Below, one piece after another: positions 49,440 through 60,410 of a DNA stretch of 64,000 bases (within the stretch, counting starts at the first letter, position 1; every line of letters starts with the position of its first letter). The stretch covers positions 101,151,001 to 101,215,000 of the forward strand of contig NC_134110.1 of assembly GCF_040939455.1 (NCBI RefSeq), given 5' to 3'. This DNA comes from Microcebus murinus (Eukaryota > Chordata > Mammalia > Primates > Cheirogaleidae). The notes under the pieces are model-generated. The model had not been told where the DNA came from, searched no databases, and saw nothing but the letters and a program-made list of their open reading frames with translations. Made by a program: the position numbers and the translations under genes.

Positions 49440-50060
49440 GCCTTTTTAAAAATTTTTATTTAAAGACGTTTATTCTGAGCTGAGTGTGTATGACCAATGG
49501 CTTGGAACACATGTCCTCAAGCCGTCCTGAGAAAATGTGCCCAGGGTGGCTGGGTTACCATTTGGTTTTATACATTCATGGAAACAGGAAATACACATAA
49601 AATCATAAACCCATACATGGGAGGCATATATTGGTTTGGCCTGAAAAGGCAGGACATCTTGAAGTGGGAGCTTACAGGTTATAGATGAGTTTAATGATTG
49701 TTTGATTTGTAATTAGTTAAAGACATGAAGCTTTGTCTAAAGGCTTGGAATGTTTAAGTTAAGATAAGGATGTTTGTTAATCAGAGACAAGCCAACGGAC
49801 ATTTACCGAGTGATCTGCTAAGTAAATTGATGGACTTCGGTGTGGTTTAAGCTTTGTTTTGCATGGCTGCAAGTCCTGTTAATGACTGAGTATCTTACTG
49901 TCACAAAGAGTAGCTCCAAAAGGGAGGGCATGATGAGGCCCATCTGACCTCTCTTCTCCTCATGGGCAGCAACTCAGCTTTAAGGGTTGTCTTGGGTCTC
50001 CTTGGCCAAGAGGGGTCCATTCAGTCAGCTGGGGGCCTTAAGATTTTATTTTATTTCACA
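49440..50060 (-). repeat. 3' LTR of an old antisense ERV
   Basis: Read on the minus strand it starts at 50060 with TGTGAAATAAAATAAAATC, then TTAAGGCCCCCAGCTG, and ends near 49440 after AATAAACG. A related solo LTR lies at 33040-33757 and a truncated sister at 59296-59420. Confidence 0.75.
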
Positions 50061-50075
50061 ATTCCCCCCTTTTGG
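50061..50075 (-). promoter_or_regulatory. Polypurine tract of the old ERV
   Basis: On the minus strand CCAAAAGGGGGGAAT directly precedes the LTR start at 50060. Confidence 0.8.
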
Positions 50076-51084
50076 CCAAGAATTTCTAGAGCCAGCACGG
50101 ATGGCCCAGCTTTTTATTATTTTTTTTTGTCCCATCAGAGCTAAAATGTTTACAGCCAATTAAACATCCTAGGCTAGATGGGCATGCAGGTGGACAGGCA
50201 CTCATCCACTGTTTGAAGCCTTCTAGATGACATAAGAAATGAAAGCCAAAATACCAAAAGCAAGGTTTCAAACTTAACTGTAAGTGTTCAGCTACTGTAA
50301 TACTGGGTTTAGTTGGAGACTTCTAGCAATTTTCTATATAAAACATAAGCATTGTTACCCATTTAAGCTAAGCAATTTAGAGACTTTCATTGTGCTACAG
50401 CATTTTCAGTCTAGTAATTTGTCCTAAAGTGGCTGATTAATTTCTTATTTTATCTCTATTTGCATAAACCTCATAACTGGAACAATTATATTTAGAAGTT
50501 TGTGTCACCAGTTATCTTGATATATTCCAGGTGATTTTTTTAAGTCTATGGAGAACAGGGGAATATTTACGATTGGGATGGATGGAAAGGGGCCAAAGAC
50601 CACCAGCTTGCCATCTGTTTAGGCACCTGTGTACATCATTGATTTGGAGGGTCTGGACTAATTTCATTCCTCAAAATTGCACCTTACAATCTCACGTGCC
50701 TCTCTCTTCTGCAATAGTCCCTGGGCCTAGAGGAAGAGGTATGTATAGTTTCTGCAGCTGGGCATTGGGAATGGAGAACAGGTTGGCCCAGTGGTGTTGA
50801 ATACATTTTAAATTCTGGAGATAGCAGATAAACTTTGCTATTTACTTAATATTTGTCTTGACTCTGGAAAACAAAGCAAAAAGGATCAGTAATGTTTTAA
50901 ACAAAAAATCATAAAAAGTTAATTCAGTCCCATGTAGTTAATTTTTTGTTCTATTTTAGGTCAGGTTAGTATCCTCATGAACACATCCCAGATATATAAT
51001 TAAAGTTTTATAAGTTTTCCTAGTCCAAATGTTATGATTTCCAAAGTTTTCAGAAAACTGTATTTGAAAGTACTTATTAGTCCT

Positions 51085-51371
51085 TTCCCTCCCTCCCTCC
51101 CTCCCTCCTTCCCTCCCTCCCTCCCTCCCTCCCTCCCTCCCTCCCTCCCTCTCCTCCTCCTCCTCCTCCTCCTTCTTTCTCTCTTTCTCTCTTTCTCTCT
51201 CTCTGTCTCTCTCTCTGTCTCTCTCTCTCTCTGTCTCTCTCTCTCTCTTCTCTCTCTTCTCTCTCTCTCTCTTTCTCTCTTTCTCTCTTTCTCTCTTCTC
51301 TCTTTCTCTCTTTCTCTCTTTCTCTCTTTCTCTCTCTTTCTCTCTTCTCTTTCTTTCTTTCTTTCTTTCTT
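51085..51371. repeat. Compound pyrimidine microsatellite
   Basis: About 285 bp of (CCCT)n, (CTC)n, (CT)n, (CTTT)n and (TTTC)n without interruption, abutting the poly(T) side of an antisense Alu. It grew from the Alu tail or fused with it. The predicted S/L-rich 121-codon frame is spurious. Confidence 0.95.
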
Positions 51372-51650
51372 CAGAATCTCACTCTGTTGTCTGGGCTAGA
51401 GTTCTGTGGCATCAGCCTAGCTCACAGCAACCTCAAACTCCTGGGCTCAAATGATCCTCCTGCTTCAGCCTCCCAAGTAGCTGGGACTACAGGCATGCGC
51501 CACCATGCCCCGCTAATTTTTTCTATTTTTGGTAGAGACAGGGTCTTGCTCTTGCTCAGGCTGGTCTCAAACTCCTGAGCTCAAATGATCCTCCCACCTC
51601 AGCCTCCCAGAGTGTTATGATTATAGCCATGAGTCGCTGAGCACAGCCTC
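51372..51650 (-). repeat. Alu, antisense
   Basis: 'aatctcactctgttgtctgg' and 'ctcacagcaacctcaaactc' identify a lemur-type Alu with a shortened middle segment. The tail is fused to the microsatellite. Confidence 0.93.
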
Positions 51651-53142
51651 CCTTACTTTTCTTGAAGAAGCAAATTTTAGACTTTTTGAGAAGAATCAAA
51701 GTAAAATAATAATTGAGAATGACAAAAAAGACTTAGAGTAGTCAAGGTTAAGGAGACAATTGACAAAGAAATTTGGTTATTTTTGTGGCATACAACAATT
51801 TAACATAACAAAAATAATTATTACTGATAATATATACCAAGACATATCAAAATTTTAGGAATCTCATACAATTTAGGAACACATATAATATTTATAGTAT
51901 ACTTATGGAAATATAACCCAAGGAAAGTTAAACACCATCGTACATTTGACAGTGCTTTCTGTATGGTTTCAATATACTGAATCAGCCTACTATGTCTCTC
52001 TTGCACTTTCTATGGCTCAAATATTTAAAAAGTTAGTTTGAGGTAAAAAAAGCTGCTTATAGAATTTTGATTTTGGAAAGTTTGTTAAGTATCAAAGGTT
52101 TAAACATTTGTTTCTACAAAACAGGATACAAAGGACTGTAAAATAATAGTCACTCATTTAACCAAAATGATAATTCAAAGATTTTTAAAGGCAAAAAATG
52201 ACTCTTTGATAAACAGGAGACTTAGTTTCCTAAACAATCATAAAACCTAACAAAGACCAACTTAAAGACAAGCTAATAAAGAGGTAATGTGAATTTCTCA
52301 CTCTCTTTTTCACTCTCCCTGCTTTTTTTGTAGTTTACTCAAAAGGTGACCTAAACAAAGGTAAAGATTAGGATGTAAACTTTGAGCCATCATACTTTTT
52401 ATCCTAAAAGTTTTTAGTGGTTTAGGTTCAGAGAGGTAAAAGCCCTTACGAATGGAATTTTTTTAAATAGAGGTGAAATTTCTTCTGCAAAGAGTTTTAA
52501 AATAGCTAGTAAACTGCAGACTGATTTAGTTTGGTAAGTGGCCTTTCCAAATTTAGCTTGGTTTTTAATTAGATTACTGGCATTAGGGTAGAGCCTTCAA
52601 AAGAACAGGGCTGAGAAAGCCTGTAGGTTTTACCTGCTAAATTGGAGGGCAGAGTACTTAGATCCTCTAAAACCAAGATTTCATTTCTACACTGAGCCTT
52701 GGGTCCCCCCCCCCAAAGAGAGAAATGCTAAAGGACTGAAGTGCAATGTTTCCATAGGGTGCCAGAAAGAAAGGACATTTTCCCGAGTCTAGTGGGCAGC
52801 CCAGTGCTAACCAGCACACTCTGGGCTCAGTTCATCTCCCTTGGGAGTCTCACCCCTCAGTGGTGAGCCTCTAGGTTATGGCCTTTAGGTGCTCAAACAA
52901 TGCTTTTGCTTTTCTTATCTAACCCCCCCCCCCAAAAAAAAAAGCAGCCCCTGTAATCACTGTTAATATTAAATAACCTTACTCAACCACTTCTAACACT
53001 GTCATTTTTGCCTAGCCATTATACACATCAAGGTCAATTTTTTTTTCACAATACAAAGTAATTTCTGGTATCCCTAAAAGCCGAAGAGGTAATGCAGGAC
53101 AATAAGAGAGCAGAGTTTTTTTACTTAAAAAGAATCTGTCCA

Positions 53143-54569
53143 GAGGGAGAGGATCAAGATGGCGTACAAGAAACACCACCAGACAGAGTGTCTCTGCAGA
53201 AAAGACAGATTCTAGCAGAAATTAGAAAAATGAAGCAAGAAGACGAGCATACAGCGGACGAGGGCCAGAAGGAGGGGTACCTGAGAGCCCGGGAGACTCC
53301 ACGGGAGGAGGCTGCGGAGGAGAACTGGAGGCTGAGACCACCGGAGCAGCCCGGAGACCAGCGGCAAGGGTAGCTGGATAAATCACCTTTCCCCTCCCCT
53401 GCATTTGGGACTGCTGGTGGGCTCCCCAGCGGGTGGAGAGACCTGCGGACACCAGCCCAGAGACGGCCGCCGCCAGCTAGCGGTGAGCCTATAGCGGACA
53501 AGGCACCAGGCTCCCAAATCGCTCGGGGCACCTCCACGTGCACAGACCCGAGCCGCGCGGCAGGCGCCATATTGCCTCCTCCTCCCCTCCCCCGACCCTA
53601 CCCGCGGCTGCCCAGAGAGACAATACAGCCACCAGCCAGAGGCACCTCCAGGGAACGGGACCTTCTCTTTTGGGACCCTACAGCTGACTCAGGGGAACTC
53701 AGACTGGGAGCTCTCTACCCGCCAGCCCTCCCAGGTGCTGCTGGCACGGTGTTCCCAGGAGAACAGTGCCGACTCAGGCTGAGACACAGACACAGCTTGG
53801 GCTCCCTGTGGGTGAATTGGGACGGGAACTCTTCTCCCTGGTGCGGATACAGTTTGAACTCTGGGAACCAGAGGTCAGACCTGCAGACCAGATCCCGTGC
53901 ACCGAGGTCTAGCATTGCCCGGGGCAAGGAAGGGATATACGTGAACAGCCTGATGAGGTGTGTGTGCCTCCAGGGGCAGATCAGCGTCCTAGAGGGCACG
54001 CACCAAAGGAAGACCGTGCGCCCAGCCCAGGCAGCGTTTCTGCACAGGGAACCTCCCCGCTGGCATCACAATCCGGGGAGGCCTGGTGATGTGTGGTCTG
54101 GCCTGCTGGCAGAGGCCCAGGAGTAGCTGCGGAGTTGGGGAGGGTGGAAAGAAGCGAGGCCCGCTCCAGACTGTGGGTCTCAGACAGCCCCACCCCCACA
54201 AGCAGACTTTCTGGCTGAGCGGGACCATTCCAGCCCCGCCTGACAGCTTTGCCTGGAAGCAGAGAACAGAACTTTGACCCCTGCTAAAGGCATTGGTGGT
54301 GCCTGAGGGCAGGCTTACCCAACCCAGCTCCGCCCAGAACAAGAGCTGATAACAGGACACAAAATCAACAGCATAGCCTGTTCCTCCAAGCAAGCGCCAC
54401 CTACTGACAGGGACGGCATCCTGCACAGCCTTTTCACGGCACCCACTGACTCAATATACAGGGAGTGGTCGAATCTCACCCACAGACACCACCTAACGGC
54501 TCAGAAACTAAACAAGGCGTGTTAATACCCAAACAAAAACCTAAAGGAAAGAAACAACAACGGATCGCC
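53143..54569 (+). promoter_or_regulatory. L1 5'UTR (promoter region)
   Basis: GC- and CpG-rich leader starting near GAGGATCAAGATGGC. The CAAGATGGC motif matches the YY1-site position known at human L1 5' ends. It includes an antisense 138-codon frame (53154-53570) also present in the inverted copy. The sense open frame 53572-54126 is a chance reading of the leader. Confidence 0.85.
53154..53570 (-). other. Antisense 138-codon frame in the L1 5'UTR
   Basis: Starts MAPAARLGSVHVEVPRAIWE and ends in a TGA that overlaps the CAAGATGGC motif. The inverted 5'UTR arm carries the same frame (56965-57381 on the plus strand), with about six amino-acid differences and no stop. Human L1s have an unrelated-looking antisense ORF0 in their 5'UTR; I do not claim homology. 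Expression is unknown. Confidence 0.4.
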
Positions 54570-55574
54570 ATGGGAAGAAATCAGCGAAAGAACTCAGGAA
54601 ATATGAAGAACCAAACGGAAAACACACCCCCAAAGAGGAGCACCAGCCCCCTAGAAACGGACACCAACCCAAATCAGGCAACCAATATGACAGAAGAGGA
54701 ATTTCGTATGTGGATCATAAGAACACTCACCGACCTGCAACAACAACTCAATAACCAACACAAAGAAACCACAAAAAGCCTCCAGGATATGGAACAAAGT
54801 TTCACTAAAGAGATCGACACAGTGAAGAAAACTTTAACTGAAGTCCTGGAGATGAAGAATCAACTCAGGGAATTACAAAATACTGTGGAAAGTCTCAAGA
54901 ACAGGGTAGATCAAACAGAAGAAAGAATCTCAGAGATTGAAGATAATACCTTCCAATTAAATAAATCAGTCACAGAGATAGAGCAGAGAAACAAGAGAAA
55001 AGAGCAAAGCCTACAAGAGCTGTGGGATTATGTGAAAAAAACTAACGTGAGGGTCGTAGGGTTAGCAGAAAGGGAAGAAGACAACACTCAAGGGCTGGAC
55101 AAGCTTTTTGAAGATATAATAGAGGAAAATTTCCCAGGCCTTGCTCAAAATCTCGATATACAAGTTCAAGAAGCCCAGAGGACCCCTGGGAGATTCAATG
55201 CAAACAGGAAGACGTCACGTCATGCAGTCATCAGACTGACCAAAATATCAACTAAAGAGGCCCTTCTAAGAGCTGTAAGAAGAAAGAAGCAAGTAACCTA
55301 CAAGGGAAAGCTAATACGAATAACACCAGACTTCTCTAATGAGACTTTACAAGCAAGGAGAGACTGGGGCCCCATTCTCACTCTTCTGAAACAAAACAAT
55401 GCCCAGCCTAGAATCTTATTCCCTGCAAAACTACGCTTTATATATGAAGGAGAAATAAAGACATTCTCAGACAAGCAAAGGCTCAGAGAATTCACCAAGA
55501 CAAGACCAGCCCTACAAGACCTACTCAAAATAGTGTTACGCACGGAGCACCATAATAAAAACTCACGAATATAA
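54570..55574 (+). CDS. L1 ORF1p, intact
   Basis: ATG at 54570 (MGRNQRKNSGNMKNQ) gives 334 residues, close to the ~338 of human ORF1p. An in-frame upstream extension to 54465 is leader. A coiled coil with heptad-like Q/L/E spacing runs from about residue 50 to 155, followed by an RRM-like region starting KTNVRVVGLAERE near 157, and a C-terminal domain with basic residues (RRKKQVTYKGKLIRI). ORF1p forms trimers, binds L1 RNA in cis and is needed for retrotransposition. No stops or frameshifts. The promoter is the preceding 5'UTR; ORF2 follows 39 bp after the stop. Whether it is expressed cannot be seen. Confidence 0.92.
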   Translation: MGRNQRKNSGNMKNQTENTPPKRSTSPLETDTNPNQATNMTEEEFRMWIIRTLTDLQQQLNNQHKETTKSLQDMEQSFTKEIDTVKKTLTEVLEMKNQLRELQNTVESLKNRVDQTEERISEIEDNTFQLNKSVTEIEQRNKRKEQSLQELWDYVKKTNVRVVGLAEREEDNTQGLDKLFEDIIEENFPGLAQNLDIQVQEAQRTPGRFNANRKTSRHAVIRLTKISTKEALLRAVRRKKQVTYKGKLIRITPDFSNETLQARRDWGPILTLLKQNNAQPRILFPAKLRFIYEGEIKTFSDKQRLREFTKTRPALQDLLKIVLRTEHHNKNSRI

Positions 55575-55613
55575 AAACCACCGAAACCCAAAGATTAAAG
55601 GCCAGATAATACA

Positions 55614-56549
55614 ATGGCTCAAGAGAGAAATCAAAGCAACAACATCCAACCCAACAGAATGAATAGTAATCTACCTTACCTATCAGTTCCCTCAATAAAT
55701 GTGAATGGCTTAAACTCTCTACTCAAGAGACATAGGCTGGCTGAATGGATAAGAAAATATAGGCCAAGTATATGCTGTCTTCAGGAAACACATCTAACCT
55801 GCAAGGATGCATATAGACTAAAAGTAAAAGGGTGGAGATCAGTATTCCAGGCAAGTGGAAGCCAAAAGATGGCTGGCGTGGCAGTTCTAATTTCAGACGA
55901 TTTACTTTTTAAACCAACAAAAGTAGTGAAAGACAAAGAAGGTCATTATATAATGGTGAAGAGCACACTTCAACAAGAAGAGATAACAATTTTCAATATA
56001 TATGCACCCAACTTAGGTGCACCCAGTTTCATAAAGCAAACCTTACTGGATCTAAGCAAATGGATTAATAGCAACTCCATAATCACCGGAGATTTCAACA
56101 CCCCACTGATGGCACAAGACAGATCCTCCAAACAGAAAATTAATAAAGAAATAATGGACTTAAACAAAACCTTGGAACAACTGTGTCTGACTGACATCTA
56201 CAGGACATTCTACCCCAAATCCACTGAATATACGTTCTTCTCATCAGCTCACGGGACATTCTCTAAGATTGACCATATCCTAGGACACAAAGTAAATCTC
56301 AAGAAATTTAAGAAAATAGAAATCATACCATGTACCTTCTCAGATCACAGTGGAATAAAAGTCGAAATCAACCCTAACAGAAACTCACATTTCTACACAA
56401 AAACGTGGAAATTAAACAACCTCCTACTAAATGATTACTTCATAAATGAAGAAATCAAGATGGAAATAAAAACATTCTATACTCCTACACTGCTGGTGGG
56501 ACTGCAAATTAGTTCAACCTCTGTGGAAAGCAATATGGAGATACCTTAA
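55614..56549 (+). pseudogene. L1 ORF2 reduced to the endonuclease domain
   Basis: Likely start is M16 of the open frame (ATG at 55659, MNSNLPYLSVPSINVNGLN); the frame is open from 55614. Counting from 55614, the AP-type endonuclease residues are present: N31, E58 (QETHL), Y130 (NIYAPN), D160 and N162 (TGDFNTP), D220 (SKIDHI) and D244/H245 (FSDHSG). At about residue 289 (near 56478) the sequence jumps to the ORF2 3' tail in the wrong frame, so translation ends 22 codons later at 56549. RT, Cys-rich domain and most of ORF2 are gone. A stand-alone endonuclease of about 290 residues plus a foreign tail is what the frame predicts. Confidence 0.9.
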
Positions 56550-56895
56550 AGCGATACAAGTGAATCTACCATTTGATCCAGCAATCCCATTGCTGGGCAT
56601 CTACCCAAATGATCCAATGACACTCTACAAAAAAGACACCTGCACTCGAAGGTTTATAGCAGCACAATTCATAATTGCAAGGCTGTGGAAACAGCCCAAG
56701 TGCCCATCAATCCAATAATGGATTAATAAAATGTGGTATATGTATACCATGGAGTACTATTCAGCTCTAAGAAACAATGGTGACATAGCACATCTTATAT
56801 TTTCCTGGTTAGAGCTGGAACCCATACTATTAAGTGAAGTTTCCCAAGAATGGAAAAACAAGCACCACATATACTCACCAGCAAATTGGTATTAA
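56480..56895 (+). repeat. ORF2 3' tail and start of the 3'UTR after the internal deletion
   Basis: Matches 62694-63103 of the other young L1 (ctcctacactgctggtggg... to gcaaattggtattaa), so about 2.7 kb of ORF2 is missing upstream. It stops before the rest of the 3'UTR and poly(A). Confidence 0.9.
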
Positions 56896-57390
56896 CTGGC
56901 TGGTGGCTGTATTGTCTCTCTGGGCAGCCGCGGGTAGGGTCGGGGGAGGGGAGGAGGAGGCAATATGGCGCCTGCCGCGCGGCTCGGGTCTGTGCACGTG
57001 GAGGTGCCCCGAGCGATTTGGGAGTCTGGTGCCTTGTCCGCTATAGGCTCACCGCTAGCTGGCGGCGGCCGTCTCTGGGCTGGTGTCCGCAGGTCTCTCC
57101 ACCCGCTGGGGAGCCCACCAGCAGTCCCAAATGCAGGGGAGGGGAAAGGTGATTTATCCAGCTACCCTTGCCGCTGGTCTCCGGGCTGCTCCGGTGGTCT
57201 CAGCCTCCAGTTCTCCTCCGCAGCCTCCTCCCGTGGAGTCTCCCGGGGTCTCAGGTACCCCTCCTTCTGGCCCTCGTCTGCTGTATGCTCGTCTTCTTGC
57301 TTCTTTTTTCTAATTTCTGCTAGTATCTGTCTTTTCTGCAGAGACACTCTTTCTGGCGGTGTTTCTCGTCTGCCATCTTGATCCTCCCCC
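56896..57390 (-). repeat. Inverted L1 5'UTR arm
   Basis: Reverse complement of 53143-53639 at about 98 percent identity. Most mismatches lie in the outermost ~110 bp (the 53150-53300 equivalent), while the inner ~385 bp is almost identical. The outer end reads GGGGGAGGATCAAGATGGC on the minus strand. Confidence 0.93.
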
Positions 57391-59275
57391 ATGATACTTA
57401 TTTTTGCTTAGGGATGTCTACATTTTCTCCTAAGACCCTTAAAGTTAAAGAAATAGGTATTTTTGCTGATAACTCTGGAGATTTAGCTGTTATAATTAAA
57501 CCAACGCTATTAAATAAGGCTTACGTATCAAAAATCACACAAACACAGATCATTTTGTTTTGGGCTGGGTTTATAGTTTTATACCCTTTGTGTCAAATCC
57601 TCACACACTATCAACATAAAAATGACCAGTAAACCTAGGTAAAAATGTATGGTGACAATTTGAAGAAAGTTTTATTTTTACTTTGCCAATAATATTTTTT
57701 AAAAAATAACCTAGCTTATTTACCAAAGATTACTAAATTTACAAGAACTCAAAAAGCATTTGGGTTTCATTAATTGATGAGTGCTTCTTTATTTATAAGC
57801 CAATCTGCTACCACGTAGATATAACATATAACATAGTACATGTACTCACACAAAACACATCTAAACACACACAAAGTTTCAATAGCTTTCACCTCAGAAC
57901 TCTAGCCATGAGACAGTACTACAAACTCACTAGAGACGAGTACATCCAAATTACTGCTGACAAAATTGGAACTCATTCACATGGCTAAACCTTAGTTGCC
58001 CTGATAGCTAATCTAATGAAGGTTGTGGACAAAAATTTTGGGTAAAGCAGTTTCCATGGCAGTTTGATTTTAAAAGCTTCTTTTACTTTTTTTTCAGTTT
58101 AAAATGATTTTTCAATGTTTACATTTCAGCTAGAATTGGCTGCAACATCTCCAAGTAGTCTTGAATTAGTAATACCATAAACATTGAGTTTTATCTCAAC
58201 ATCAGGATAGAAAGTTAGCAGATTTAGAGTAGGCAGAAAAGAAAATACAGAGATAAAGACAGAGACCTTAGCAGACTTTATTATAGCACCAGTTCTTAAA
58301 TGAAAAAAAAAAAAAAGAGAGAGAGAGAGGGGCTCAACATTTTAATCGTAAAGTGGGAGTTTGACAATTTGTGCTCTGAACTTTCCTTGATATAATTTGC
58401 TCATCAGTTAAAACACGTGCACAAGAATTAGCCATAACCAGCTGGAGTGCTAGAAGACCTGGTGTGCCTTTGAACCTTTCTATTTGGACAAATACTTGCA
58501 AGGACAAGTGCCATAAACCAGGTGAGGTGCCCAAAGAGGGTCATTCTCCTTATGTTTCCTCATTTTTAGAGGATTTGTTTCCCCCTTTTCTTTAAAATAA
58601 AGAACTGAACTAGTCTAGGCTTTAGTTTAGTGGATCATTGTGTGCTGATTGTGTGGGACTCCGCAATTGTGAGAACCACAAGTTGTTCTCACCCTCTTAT
58701 GTGTCTCAGTTTCTCTCTTCAGGTGTCTGTCACCTCTGAGAGAGCTCAAACACCGAGTGATCAGCTCTCTTATGTGTTTTCTGGACAAGCCTCCTTGTCG
58801 CTAATTATAGTGGTGTAGTGGGGGTTCCCTGTAGAGAGTTGCCCCAGATACTCCAACTTAAGCCCCTGGCCACCCAGGGGCACCTTTTGGCTGGGAGGAA
58901 TAAAATGCCCTTTCTCTTCACAGCTGAGGAATTCAGTCTCTCATTTATTTATGAAAAGGACACTTTGGTTTCCCCTTTTGCAAACACACAGAAAAGCCAA
59001 TTGAGATTAATTTTCAGAGGAAAAGGCAATGGAGAAGACTTTTCAGAATGCACTTCTAAACCAAAATTAGGATCCCAAACAACTTCCTAGGAAAAGAACT
59101 AACATCTCAGAAAAAAGCAGGACTATCAACCAACAGCGGGAGGTTGGTGTGCAGAAAGACTTACCAGTTCTGCCCAAGGAAAAGCTTCCAGTCAGGGGCC
59201 CAAAGGGCCATTGTTCCATTGTTCATACCTGGTGTCAGCTTGGGGTACTCCTCTGGGGAATCCTGAGTCTTCTCT
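57391..59275 (-). pseudogene. Internal region of the old antisense ERV (5' part)
   Basis: On the minus strand this follows the primer site, where leader and gag would lie. I cannot recognise a domain. The AT-rich stretch 57640-58330 holds a GA-rich tract at 58300-58330. No open frame longer than about 90 codons. Confidence 0.5.
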
Positions 59276-59295
59276 GAGCCCCATGCTGGGTGCCA
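59276..59295 (-). promoter_or_regulatory. Primer binding site of the old ERV, tRNA-Lys type (decayed)
   Basis: On the minus strand TGGCACCCAGCATGGGGCTC matches the tRNA-Lys(CUU) primer site TGGCGCCCAACGTGGGGCTC at 17 of 20 positions. The three mismatches are G to A or A to G transitions, two at former CpGs. It lies directly after LTR-like sequence. Confidence 0.7.
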
Positions 59296-59420
59296 TCTTT
59301 TTAACAGGAAAAAACTCAAACTCCGTAGGATAATTTAAAGAGGATTATTCTGAGCTAAGGTGTGTGAACAGTGGTCCAGAACACGTGCCCTCAAGAGGTC
59401 CTAAGAAAATCTACCCAAGA
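59296..59420 (-). repeat. 5' LTR fragment of the old ERV
   Basis: The minus strand shows the LTR 3' part: CTTAGCTCAGAATAATCCTC, homologous to CTCAGAATAAACG at the end of the 49.4-50.1 kb LTR. It loses similarity after about 59420, so the rest of the LTR is missing or diverged. Confidence 0.65.
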
Positions 59421-60359
59421 TAAGTTTATGATAAAATATTACAAAACACTTGAGAAAACAGTGGCAGTGGACAAGAGTCAGCAGATTTGCCACCCCAGAA
59501 CTTGTTATTATAGGAACAAACTAAAAAGATGATTTTAAAAACTGTGTTGGAAATAACTTAAAATAGCAGAAGGATTTGAGACCTAAGAAAAGAATAAAAG
59601 TGTAAATAAAGAAAAAGAATAGAATGTTAGTAATAAAACATATAGCCAGTAAAACAAAAAATGAAATGAATTTATTAATAGTAGATTAGGCTACAAAATT
59701 GATCAAATCATCCAAAATATAGCCCAAGATTTATTAGGTTGCAGATATTACAGAAAGAGACACAGAATAGAGAATAAGAAGGTCTATCTAACCTATGTGT
59801 GACTAGAGTCTCAGAATAAGGGACTATAAGTTATTGAGAAAAATGATGTATTTGAAAATAGAATGCCAAATAATTAATTTTCAAAAATTGCTGGAAGATA
59901 ACCCTTAGATTCGAGAAACACAAGGAGTCTTACACAAGGTGAAAAAAATATCCACACTGAGAATGTAGTGAAACTAAAGTAGAAAAAGGAAAAAAAAATT
60001 AAAGAAACCAGTGAGAAAAGACATCTGACTTATAAAGAAAAATATACTGTTCTTAGGGCCAACTTCTCCATAGCTTTGAGAGGTATCTTCAAATTACAGA
60101 GAAGAAATATCTTCCGCGTAGAATTCTGTACCTGCACTGGTTTGTGAGAGCTTCTGTGACAAAACACCACAGATTGGTGGTTAAATGACCTCTCAGTCAG
60201 TGGCTCTATAAGCTGACAGAGAGAGTTTAAAGAGGATCATTAACAAATTCTTCATTCAGCAAATATTTGATTGCCTAGACCACATGCTACTAGGTATAAG
60301 CAGTACAACGATAAATAAGACATGTTCCTATTGTGAAGAGGTACCAGTTTACTTAACAA
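59421..60359. other. No gene recognised
   Basis: AT-rich sequence. 60125-60205 has a short MaLR-like piece ('gcttctgtgacaaaacacca'). No coding evidence. Confidence 0.4.
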
Positions 60360-60410
60360 GCACCTGGATTTGATTGGCTAGGATTTTGTTGAGAATTTTT
60401 GCATCTATAT

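Larger units (their letters stand above)
50076..53142 (-). pseudogene. Internal region of the old antisense ERV (3' part)
   Basis: Placed by position: on the minus strand it lies between the composite L1 and the polypurine tract, and so would hold pol/env sequence. It is too decayed for me to identify any domain; no frame over 90 codons has a retroviral motif. A pyrimidine microsatellite plus antisense Alu (51085-51650) is inserted in it, and a C/A block sits at 52923-52942. Confidence 0.5.
53143..57390 (+). mobile_element. Composite L1 with inverted 5'UTR arms
   Basis: A plus-strand L1 (53143-56895) carries a 5'UTR, intact ORF1, the endonuclease part of ORF2 and then, after an internal deletion, the ORF2 tail and 3'UTR start. 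At 56895/56896 it joins an inverted copy of the first ~495 bp of the 5'UTR (56896-57390). The element therefore ends with two outward-facing 5' ends, and I see no poly(A) tail or target duplication. It is inserted in an old antisense ERV. Ancestrally this is either two opposed L1s joined by deletion, or a complex insertion product. Confidence 0.9.

Noticed and set aside
51034..51399. 121-codon Ser/Leu-rich frame
   Set aside because: Made of the CT microsatellite.
53572..54126. 184-codon Pro/Arg-rich frame upstream of L1 ORF1
   Set aside because: Lies in the GC-rich L1 5'UTR, which is naturally poor in stops; no known L1 protein starts there.
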